A program made the translations under genes and the position numbers. Positions 45,440-52,691 of a stretch of DNA of 64,000 bases are shown here, piece after piece. The notes below the pieces were generated by a model. It was not told where the DNA came from. It saw nothing but the letters and a program-made list of their open reading frames with translations, and ran no database searches. Origin of the DNA: Cupriavidus gilardii. GTDB lineage: Bacteria; Pseudomonadota; Gammaproteobacteria; Burkholderiales; Burkholderiaceae. The stretch covers positions 183,895 to 247,894 of the forward strand of contig NZ_VZOV01000007.1 of the NCBI RefSeq assembly GCF_008801915.1, in the 5' to 3' direction. The stretch's first letter is position 1, and each line of letters starts with the position of its first letter.

Positions 45440-47608
45440 ATGCCAGACCCGACCCCTGACCTTTCCGCCTTGTTGCGGCCACGCTCGATCGCCGTGATCG
45501 GCGCCTCGTCCCAGCCGGAGAAGGTCGGCGGCATGCCGATCCGGCTGCTGCGCGCGCTCGGCTACGGCGGCCGCGTGCATCCGGTCAATACCGCCTCGGC
45601 CGAGATCCAGGGTCTGCCCGCCACGCCCTCGCTGGGCGCGCTCGGCGAACCGGTCGATCTTGCGATCGTCGCGGTGCCGGCAATGGCGAGCGCCGACGTG
45701 ATGGCGCAGCTGGCCGCCAATGGCACGCGCGCCGCGGTGTTCTTCACGTCGGGCTTCGCCGAGGTCGGCGAAGCGGGCACCCGCATGCAGCAGGCGCTGG
45801 CCGAGCAGGCGCGGCATCACGGCATCACGCTGCTGGGACCCAATTGCCTCGGCGCGATGAATCTGCGCGAGCGCATGTTCGCCACGTTTTCGCCGATTCC
45901 ATTGGGCGGGCTGCCGCCGCTGGGCGATGTGGGACTGGTCAGCCAGAGCGGGGCCTTCGGCGCCTATGCCTTTGCGCTGGCCCGCGAGGCCGGCCTCGGG
46001 CTGAGCCATTGGGTGACCACCGGCAACGAGGCCGGGCTGCAGGTCGCCGACGTGATCGAATGGCTTGCGCACGACGACGATACGCGCGTGATCCTGACGT
46101 ACATGGAGGGCTGCCGCGATGGCGAGCGGCTGCGCCGCGCGCTGGCCGCCGCGCGGGCCGCGGGCAAGCCGGTGGTCGTCGCCAAGGTTGGCGTCACCGA
46201 GGCCGGCGCGCGTTCGGCGCAATCGCATACCGCCAGCCTGGCGGGCGAGGACGCCGTCTACCAGGCGGTGTTCGACGAATACGGCGTCCATCGCGCCGAA
46301 TCGCTGGAGGCATTCTTCCGGCTCGGCTATGTGCTGTCGCGCGGCCGCCGTCCGTCGCGCTGGCACAGCGCCAGCGGTCTGGCAGCCGATGCCGTCGCGC
46401 CGGTGGCGATCGTCACCGTGTCCGGTGGCGTCGGCATCATGATGGCCGATCGCGCCGAGCAGCTCGGTTTGCCGATGCCGCCGATGCCCGCCGCCCCGGC
46501 CCAGGCGCTGCGCGCCGCGATTCCGTTCGCCAGTACCGCCAATCCGATCGACGTCACCGGCCAGATCGTGGCTCAGCCGCGCGTGCTGCTGGACGCGCTG
46601 CGCGACGTCGCCGAATGCGGGGAATACGGCAGCGTGGTGGCCTTCCTCGCCGCCGGCGCCAATGCGCCGGCGCTGTGGCCCGAACTGCAGCGCACGGTCG
46701 CCGCGCTGCACGCATCGAACGGCAGCGCGCCGCTGCTGCTGTGCGGGCTGGTCGCCGACGATCGCCGCGCCTGGCTGGAGCAGCACGGATGCCTGGTGTT
46801 CCGCGAGCCCGCGCATGCGATCGAAGCGGTCGCCGCGCTGGCGCGCGCGGCCGCGCAGCCGACCGACACGGGCGGCGAGCCGGCGGCGGGGTCCCCCTTG
46901 CCGCAGTTGCCGCGCATCGCCGCCGACGCCGGCGCGCTGTCCGAGCATGAAGCGATGCAACTGCTGGCCGAAGCCGGCGTGCCGGTCGCCCCGCACGGCC
47001 TGGCGCGCGACGCCGACGAGGCGGTACGGCTCGCCGAACGGCTCGGCTATCCGGTCGCGGTCAAGCTGTGCTCGCGCGAGATCCTGCACAAGAGCGATGT
47101 CGGCGGCGTTGCATTGAACCTGCACGATGCCGCCGCGGTGCGCGCCGCATTCGCGCGCGTGCGCGACGCGGCCCGCCGCCATGCGCAGCAGTCGGGCGGC
47201 GCGCCGGGGCCCTTCGATGGCGTGGTGGTGGCGCGCATGCTGCGCGGCTGGGGCGAACTGATGGTCGGCGTGCGGCGCGATCCGGTGTTCGGGCTGGTCG
47301 CATTGGCCGGCATCGGCGGCACCGCGGTGGAGGTGTTCCGGCAGATGGCCTTCGGCCTGGCGCCGCTGTCGATGCCGCGTGCGCTGGCGATGCTGCGCGA
47401 GAGCCGCGCCGACGCGCTGTTCGTCGGCCATCGCGGCAATCCGGCGGTGCCGCTGGAGCGCGTCGCCCAGGTGCTGGTGCGCGTGTCGCAGGCCGCCGCC
47501 GCGATCGGGCCGCGGCTCGACACGCTGGAAATCAATCCTTTCATCGTTACCGTCGACGGCCCGGTGGCGGCCGACGCCGTCATCACGCTGCGGCACGACG
47601 CGTCCTGA
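45440..47608 (+). CDS. ADP-forming acetate/acyl-CoA synthetase, fused subunits
   Basis: This 722-residue enzyme makes acyl-CoA from acid, CoA and ATP (giving ADP and phosphate) via a phosphohistidine. It shows a CoA-binding Rossmann domain (about 8-135: PRSIAVIGASSQPEKVGGMPIRLL), a succinyl-CoA-ligase-like domain (about 150-460) with the phosphorylated His263 in SHTASLAGED, and a C-terminal ATP-grasp domain (about 490-715; LGYPVAVKLCSREILHKSDVGGVALNL). Acetate, 4-hydroxybutyrate or aromatic acids are substrates in the family. The start is chosen for GGAGACATCG. The DUF1254 gene follows after 20 bp and a Bug receptor after that, giving an uptake-activation unit. Confidence 0.92.
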   Translation: MPDPTPDLSALLRPRSIAVIGASSQPEKVGGMPIRLLRALGYGGRVHPVNTASAEIQGLPATPSLGALGEPVDLAIVAVPAMASADVMAQLAANGTRAAVFFTSGFAEVGEAGTRMQQALAEQARHHGITLLGPNCLGAMNLRERMFATFSPIPLGGLPPLGDVGLVSQSGAFGAYAFALAREAGLGLSHWVTTGNEAGLQVADVIEWLAHDDDTRVILTYMEGCRDGERLRRALAAARAAGKPVVVAKVGVTEAGARSAQSHTASLAGEDAVYQAVFDEYGVHRAESLEAFFRLGYVLSRGRRPSRWHSASGLAADAVAPVAIVTVSGGVGIMMADRAEQLGLPMPPMPAAPAQALRAAIPFASTANPIDVTGQIVAQPRVLLDALRDVAECGEYGSVVAFLAAGANAPALWPELQRTVAALHASNGSAPLLLCGLVADDRRAWLEQHGCLVFREPAHAIEAVAALARAAAQPTDTGGEPAAGSPLPQLPRIAADAGALSEHEAMQLLAEAGVPVAPHGLARDADEAVRLAERLGYPVAVKLCSREILHKSDVGGVALNLHDAAAVRAAFARVRDAARRHAQQSGGAPGPFDGVVVARMLRGWGELMVGVRRDPVFGLVALAGIGGTAVEVFRQMAFGLAPLSMPRALAMLRESRADALFVGHRGNPAVPLERVAQVLVRVSQAAAAIGPRLDTLEINPFIVTVDGPVAADAVITLRHDAS

Positions 47609-47628
47609 ACCCGAAGCGAGCACCCGAC

Positions 47629-48942
47629 ATGAACCATCCCGCCAGCCCCGTCTTCTCCGCTCCCGTCTACGACAATCCCCAGCAGGCGCTGACCGCCGCG
47701 GCGGCGCTGCCGCTGGTGATCTACGGCTATCCGCTGATCGAAACGCTGCGCACATGCCGCGTGCAGACCTCGGTCGACGCGGCCACCGGCTACGGCCGCG
47801 CGCCGATCAATGTGCTGTCGGCCAGTACGCGCCAATGGACGCACGAGGACCGCGACATCGTCACGCCCGCCAACGATCTGCTGTACTTCTGCGGCTGGGT
47901 CGATCTGACCGACGGTCCGGTCACGCTGCACGTGCCACCGCTGAGCGATCCGGACCGCTACTACGTGGTGGAACTGCTCGATGCGCATACCAACAACTTC
48001 GAGAATCTCGGACCGCGCAATGTGCCGGCCGAAGGCGCCGCGGTGCAGCTGGTCGGCGCCGGCCAGCAGGCGGACGGCGGACACGCGGTGGCCTGTCCCA
48101 CCTCGCTGGTCTGGCTGATTGGCCGCGTGCTGGTGCAGGGCGAGCACGACCTGCCGGCGGCGCATGCGTTCGAGCAGGGCTTCCGGCTCGATGCGCCGGT
48201 GATCGGGCGGCAGCCGCAGTGCGTGCGGCTGTGGCGCGAGACCGGCGACGCCGCGCTCGACTTCTTCCACAACCTGTTCCAGGCGCTGCGGGAGTTTCCG
48301 CCGGCGCCGCAGGAGCTAGGCTTGCTGACGCTGCTGCGGCGCCAGGGCATCCGGCTCGAGGACGACATCGAGATCGCGGCGCTGCGGCCGGCGGTGCAGG
48401 CCGGGCTCGCCAGCGCCTATCGGCAGGGCATGGCACTGATCGAGGCGCATACGCGCAGCCAGGCACGCAAGAGCTGGGGCTACAGCCTGAAGCTCGGCGT
48501 CTATGGCGACGACTGGCTGATGCGTGCGACCACCGCGATGAAGGGACTGGGCGCGTTGCGTGCCGACGAGGCGGTCTACGCGATGGCGGACTTCGATGCC
48601 GACGGACAGCCGCTTGATGGCGCCGGCACCTACGAGCTGCGCTTCCCTGCGGGCCATCTGCCGCCGGCGCAGGCGTTCTGGTCGGTGTCGCTGTACGGCG
48701 AGGACCGCTTCTTCACCGCCAATGCGATCGGCCGCCATGCGATCGGCGATCGCACGCCGGGCCTGCGCTACGAGGCCGACGGCAGCCTGGCGATCGCGAT
48801 CTCGCATGCGCGGCCGGCGTCAATCGACAACTGGCTGCCGGCGCCGGCGGGGCCGTTCTACCTGATCCTGCGCCTCTATCATCCGAGCCCGGCCTTTATC
48901 GCCGGGAAGTACGTCATTCCGCCGGTGCGGCGGATCGCCTGA
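47629..48942 (+). CDS. DUF1254/DUF1214 domain protein
   Basis: This 437-residue protein has an N-terminal DUF1254 (about 25-150; LPLVIYGYPLIETLRTC, NDLLYFCGWVDLTDGPVTLHVPPLSDPDRYYVVELLDAHTNNFENLG) and a C-terminal DUF1214 (about 325-435; GTYELRFPAGHLPPAQAFWSVSLYGEDRFF, NWLPAPAGPFYLILRLYHP). No signal peptide is evident, although many relatives have one. The biochemical role is unknown. Some DUF1254 proteins have a carotenoid- or toxin-resistance context; here it sits between an acyl-CoA synthetase and a Bug receptor. Confidence 0.9.
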   Translation: MNHPASPVFSAPVYDNPQQALTAAAALPLVIYGYPLIETLRTCRVQTSVDAATGYGRAPINVLSASTRQWTHEDRDIVTPANDLLYFCGWVDLTDGPVTLHVPPLSDPDRYYVVELLDAHTNNFENLGPRNVPAEGAAVQLVGAGQQADGGHAVACPTSLVWLIGRVLVQGEHDLPAAHAFEQGFRLDAPVIGRQPQCVRLWRETGDAALDFFHNLFQALREFPPAPQELGLLTLLRRQGIRLEDDIEIAALRPAVQAGLASAYRQGMALIEAHTRSQARKSWGYSLKLGVYGDDWLMRATTAMKGLGALRADEAVYAMADFDADGQPLDGAGTYELRFPAGHLPPAQAFWSVSLYGEDRFFTANAIGRHAIGDRTPGLRYEADGSLAIAISHARPASIDNWLPAPAGPFYLILRLYHPSPAFIAGKYVIPPVRRIA

Positions 48943-48952
48943 GGAGGCCACC

Positions 48953-49954
48953 ATGCTCCGTTCCCACTTCCCTGGTGGCAGCCGGCTCGCCAGGGCCCTG
49001 CTGGCGGGCGTACTGCTTGCCGTCGGCCTCGCGCCTGGCCAGGCCGCGCACGCCGACAGCTATCCTTCGCGGCCCGTCAAGCTGATCTCGCCCTATGGCG
49101 CCGGCGGGTCCAACGACACCTCGGCGCGCGTGCTGGCCGACGCGCTGAGCCAGAAGTACGGGCAGCAGTTCGTCGTCGAGAACCGGCCGGGCGCCGGCAC
49201 CCGCGTCGCCAACGAACTGGTCGCGCATGCCGCGCCGGACGGCTACACGCTGCTGTGGGCGGCCGCGCCGTTCGCGATCAATACGGCGGCCGGACTGAAG
49301 CAGCGCTACGACATTGCCAGGGATTTCAAGCCGGTCGGTCCGCGCGTGGTCGGGCCGGTTTTCCTGATCGTCAACGCGGCCTCGCCGGCCCGCACGCTGG
49401 CGGACTTCGTCAAGCTCGCGCGCGACAAGAAGGACGGCATCACGTTCGCGTCGCCCGGCATCGGCTCGGGGCCCCATCTGACCGGCGAGCTGTTTGCCGC
49501 GCAGGCGGGTTTCAAGGCGCTGACCGTCCATTACAAGGGCGACGCCACCGCCTATACCGAACTGCTGGCGGGGCGTGTCGATGCGACTCTGACGGCGATC
49601 ACGTCGGCGCTGCCCTTTATCAAGGCCGGCAAGCTGCGCGTGCTGGCGGTGGCGTCGGAGCAGCGCAGCCCGGTGTATCCGGACGCGCCGACCTTCGCCG
49701 AGCAGGGCCATGCCGGCGTGGTGGGCTACGGCTGGTTCGGGCTGGTGGCGCCGGCCGGCACGCCGGATGCGATCGTGCGGCAGCTCAATCGCGATGCCAG
49801 CGCGGTATTTGCCGATTCTGCCATTCGCGCGAAGCTGCACGGACTTGGCCTGCAGCCGGAGCCGATTTCCAGCGCCGCCTTCGGCCAGTTCATCGACGGC
49901 GAGGTGCGCAAGTGGGGCGACCTGATCCGCAAGACCGGCCTGGTGCTGGAATGA
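48953..49954 (+). CDS. Bug-family tripartite tricarboxylate receptor
   Basis: This 333-residue periplasmic receptor has a signal peptide (1-35, AAHADS) and the motifs YPSRPVKLISPYGAGGSNDTSARVLADALSQ (about 37-67) and GAGTRVANELVAHAAPDGYTL (about 81-101). GAGGAGGCC precedes the ATG, and the DUF1254 stop is 10 bp upstream, so the gene is co-transcribed with the acyl-CoA synthetase. It probably binds the same carboxylate that the synthetase activates (inference). No TctA/B partners are present. Confidence 0.94.
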   Translation: MLRSHFPGGSRLARALLAGVLLAVGLAPGQAAHADSYPSRPVKLISPYGAGGSNDTSARVLADALSQKYGQQFVVENRPGAGTRVANELVAHAAPDGYTLLWAAAPFAINTAAGLKQRYDIARDFKPVGPRVVGPVFLIVNAASPARTLADFVKLARDKKDGITFASPGIGSGPHLTGELFAAQAGFKALTVHYKGDATAYTELLAGRVDATLTAITSALPFIKAGKLRVLAVASEQRSPVYPDAPTFAEQGHAGVVGYGWFGLVAPAGTPDAIVRQLNRDASAVFADSAIRAKLHGLGLQPEPISSAAFGQFIDGEVRKWGDLIRKTGLVLE

Positions 49955-49990
49955 CGGACCCGTCCCGGCCGCTACGGCCGGGCGCCGCGC

Positions 49991-50881
49991 CTACGGAAAG
50001 CGCGGCGCCAGATCGGCCTTGAGCCAGTCGATCAGCGCCCGGGTGCGCGCCGGCAGCATCCGTGCATGCGGATAGAGCACCGACAGCGGCCATGGCGCCA
50101 GCTCGTAGTCCTCCAGCACGATGCGCAGCTTTTTTTCGGCGACCAGCGGCGCGACCTGATAGGACAGGAAGTGGCCGAAGCCCGCACCGGCGGCGCAGGC
50201 CGCGACCGCCGGCGCGGTCTGATTGAACTCCAGGTTGCCGGTAACCTGCACCTGGAACACGCGGCCGTCGTCCTGGAAGGTCCACCAGTGCGGGTTGCCG
50301 TTGCTGAAGCGCAGGCAGGGCTCGCGCGCCAGGTCCTCCGGATGGCGTGGCACGCCATGCTTGCGCAGGAAGGCGGGCGTGGCGACCACCACGCGGCGGA
50401 TCCGGCCGACCGGCTGGGCGATCAGCGTCGAATCGCGCAGCGGCCCGATCCGCACGCCGACATCGACGCCCTCTTCGAGCAGGTCGACCACGCGATCGGC
50501 GAAGTTCAGCGAGCAATGCACCGCGGGATAGCGCTGCACGAAGCGCGTGACCGCGGGTGCCACATACATCTGGCCGAACAGCATCGGCGCGGTCACCGTC
50601 AGGTGGCCGGCGAGTTCGACCTGGCGCGTGGTCAGGCCGGCTTCGACCTCGTCGATGGTGGCCAGGATGCGCCGGCAGCTGTCCAGGTAGCTGCGGCCGT
50701 CCTCGGTCAGCGCCAGCCGGCGCGTGGTGCGGTTCAGCAAGCGGACCTGCAGATGGGCCTCCAGCGCGGCCAGCGTGCGCACCACCGCCGGCAGCGAGGT
50801 GCCGAGCGAGGTCGCGGCCGCGGTCAGGCTGCCCTTGTCGACGATCCGAACGAAAGTCTGCATCGCGCGAAGTTTGTCCAT
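49991..50881 (-). CDS. LysR-family transcriptional regulator
   Basis: This 296-residue LysR protein starts MDKLRAMQTFVRIVDKGSLTAAATSLGTSLPAVVRTLAALEAHLQVRLLNRTTRRLALTEDG (HTH, 1-62), with the effector domain from about 90 (VELAGHLTVTAPMLFGQMYVAPAVTRF, DVGVRIGPLRDS). It is of the CrgA/DhcR-like LTTR type. It is divergent from the glutathione transferase gene with an inverted-repeat site between them. It converges on the Bug gene, 36 bp between stops. Confidence 0.93.
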   Translation of the reverse strand: MDKLRAMQTFVRIVDKGSLTAAATSLGTSLPAVVRTLAALEAHLQVRLLNRTTRRLALTEDGRSYLDSCRRILATIDEVEAGLTTRQVELAGHLTVTAPMLFGQMYVAPAVTRFVQRYPAVHCSLNFADRVVDLLEEGVDVGVRIGPLRDSTLIAQPVGRIRRVVVATPAFLRKHGVPRHPEDLAREPCLRFSNGNPHWWTFQDDGRVFQVQVTGNLEFNQTAPAVAACAAGAGFGHFLSYQVAPLVAEKKLRIVLEDYELAPWPLSVLYPHARMLPARTRALIDWLKADLAPRFP

Positions 50882-50891
50882 GGCGCGACAT

Positions 50892-50910
50892 TACTCCATC
50901 TATTGGAGTA
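50892..50910. promoter_or_regulatory. LysR binding site: TACTCCA-N5-TGGAGTA
   Basis: A perfect 7-bp-arm inverted repeat (50892-50898 and 50904-50910) satisfies the LysR T-N11-A rule. It lies 11 bp upstream of the LysR start, so it should give autoregulation and control of the divergent GST gene. Confidence 0.82.
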
Positions 50911-51013
50911 GTCAAATACATCTGGCGCGCTTTATTGCAGGCCGGCGGCCGACCACAATGCGGGCATTGGCAAATTCCTTGTGCAAACACACCGCAAGAA
51001 AACGGAGCCCACC

Positions 51014-51652
51014 ATGTCCGCTGCATCTTCCCGTCCCGCCGCCCCGCTGGTGCTGTATCACGTGCCGATGTCGGGCCATTGCCATCGTGTCGAGCTGTTG
51101 CTGTCGCTGCTCGATCTGCCCTACCGCTGCGAGCTGGTCAACGTCCGCGGCGGCGAGCACAAGCGCGAGCCGTTCCTGCGCCTGAACCCGTTCGGACAGA
51201 TTCCGGTGCTCGACGACAACGGCACCGTGATCGCCGACTCCAACGCGATCCTGGTGTATCTGGCGCTGCGTTACGACGAGGAAGGCCGGTGGCTGCCGCG
51301 CGATCCGGTCAAGGCCGCCGCGGTGCAGCGCTGGCTTTCGGTCGCCGCCGGGGAAATCGCCTTCGGCCCGGCCCGTGCGCGGCTCGCCGGCGTGTTCGGC
51401 ATGGATGTGCCCGTCGACGATGCCCGCCGGCAGGCCGAGCGGCTGTTCACGGCGATGGAACCGCTGCTGGCCGCATCGGCATTCCTGGTGGGCCCGGATG
51501 CCACGCTGGCGGATGTCGCCGCCTATGCCTATATCGCCCGGGCCGAAGAGGGTGGCATCAGTCTGGCCCCGTATCCGGCGATCCGCGCCTGGCTGGCGCG
51601 CGTCGAAGCGCTGCCGCGCTTCGTGCCGATGCCGGTCGCCAAGGCCGCCTGA
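51014..51652 (+). CDS. Glutathione S-transferase family protein
   Basis: This 212-residue GST has an N-terminal thioredoxin-like domain (about 10-85; LYHVPMSGHCHRVELLLSLLDLPYRCELVNVRGGEHKREPFLRLNPFGQIPVLDDNGTVIADSNAILVYL) with the conserved cis-Pro in QIPVLDD and SNAI for glutathione binding. The helical C-terminal domain is about 95-205. The active-site position reads SGHCHRV. The ATG at 51014 has GGAG upstream. The FMN-flavoprotein gene follows after 40 bp; LysR-GST-flavoprotein triplets are common in Burkholderiales and suggest detoxification of an electrophile. Confidence 0.92.
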   Translation: MSAASSRPAAPLVLYHVPMSGHCHRVELLLSLLDLPYRCELVNVRGGEHKREPFLRLNPFGQIPVLDDNGTVIADSNAILVYLALRYDEEGRWLPRDPVKAAAVQRWLSVAAGEIAFGPARARLAGVFGMDVPVDDARRQAERLFTAMEPLLAASAFLVGPDATLADVAAYAYIARAEEGGISLAPYPAIRAWLARVEALPRFVPMPVAKAA

Positions 51653-51692
51653 TTCATTTGCCGGAATCACCACACATCCCCGGAGCGCGATC

Positions 51693-52691
51693 ATGGAACT
51701 GCCGACCTGGCCTCACGACGAATCGCCTTTCCATCGCGGCGAACGGCTGGCGCAAGAGCGCGTCGGCAAGCGCGAGAAGATGGAGGCGGTGGGCCGCCGC
51801 ATCGTACGCGGTGAAATGCCCGAGCAGCACCGGCTGTTCTTCGCGCAACTGCCCTTTCTGCTGGCCGGCGCACGCACGGACGATGGCGGCGTCTGGGCGA
51901 CGATGCTGGTCGGCGCACCGGGATTCGCCTATGCGCCCGATCCGCTCGCGCTGCGCGTCGATGCGCTGCCGTTGCCCGGCGATCCGCTGGACAGCGCGCT
52001 GCGCGACGGCGCCGACCTTGGCCTGCTCGGCATCGAACTGCCGACGCGCCGCCGCAACCGGCTCAATGGCGTGGTGGCGCGGCGCGATGCCGGCGGCTTC
52101 ACGCTGGAGGTGCGGCAGAGCTTCGGCAATTGCCCGCGCTATATCCAGCAGCGCGAACTGCAGCCAGCCGGATCGTCATCGGTCGAAGCGCACGCGGGTC
52201 TGCCCGCGCCACAGGTGCTGGACCGGCTCGATGGCGACGCGATCGACCTGGTGCGGCACGCCGACACGCTGTTCATCGCCACCCATCACAGCGATCCGGA
52301 CGCGCCGCACAGCGGCGGCGCCGATGTCTCGCATCGCGGCGGCAAGCCAGGCTTCGTGCGCGTGGACGGCGACGGCATGCTGGTGATGCCGGACTTCAAC
52401 GGCAACGCCTACTTCAACACGATCGGCAACCTGGTCGCCAATCCGCGTGCAGGGCTGCTTTTTGTCGATTGGGAGGACGGCACGCTGCTGCATGTGGCGG
52501 TGCGCGCGGAGATCGTCTGGGACGGTCCAGAAGTCGAGGCCTACGCTGGCGCCGAGCGGTTGGTGCGGATGCGGGTGGAGCAGGCGATCCGGCGCCCCGG
52601 CGTGCTGCCGCTGCGCGCCAGGCTGGTCAGCGTGTCGCCGGTGCTGGCGGAGACGGGCGAGTGGCCCGCCGCCGCCGCCGATCACCACTGA
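51693..52691 (+). CDS. Pyridoxamine-5'-phosphate-oxidase-like FMN flavoprotein, two domains
   Basis: This 332-residue protein has two split-barrel flavin-binding halves. The first (about 30-130) includes RLFFAQLPFLLAGARTDDGGVWATMLVGAPGF. The second (about 180-325) includes HADTLFIATHHSDPDAPHSGGADVSHRGGKPGFVRVDGDGMLVMPDFNGNAYFNTIGNLVANPRAGLLFVDWEDG, which is the PNPOx fold. The ATG follows CGGAGCGCG. It is probably co-transcribed with the GST and regulated by the LysR gene. The role is a flavin-dependent reduction (inference). Its 3' end overlaps the TonB receptor gene by 10 bp (convergent). Confidence 0.9.
   Translation: MELPTWPHDESPFHRGERLAQERVGKREKMEAVGRRIVRGEMPEQHRLFFAQLPFLLAGARTDDGGVWATMLVGAPGFAYAPDPLALRVDALPLPGDPLDSALRDGADLGLLGIELPTRRRNRLNGVVARRDAGGFTLEVRQSFGNCPRYIQQRELQPAGSSSVEAHAGLPAPQVLDRLDGDAIDLVRHADTLFIATHHSDPDAPHSGGADVSHRGGKPGFVRVDGDGMLVMPDFNGNAYFNTIGNLVANPRAGLLFVDWEDGTLLHVAVRAEIVWDGPEVEAYAGAERLVRMRVEQAIRRPGVLPLRARLVSVSPVLAETGEWPAAAADHH

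Noticed and set aside
44489..47755. Open frame of about 1,090 codons on the minus strand
   Set aside because: It is antisense to the IclR and acyl-CoA synthetase genes, His/Arg/Gln-rich, with no domain.
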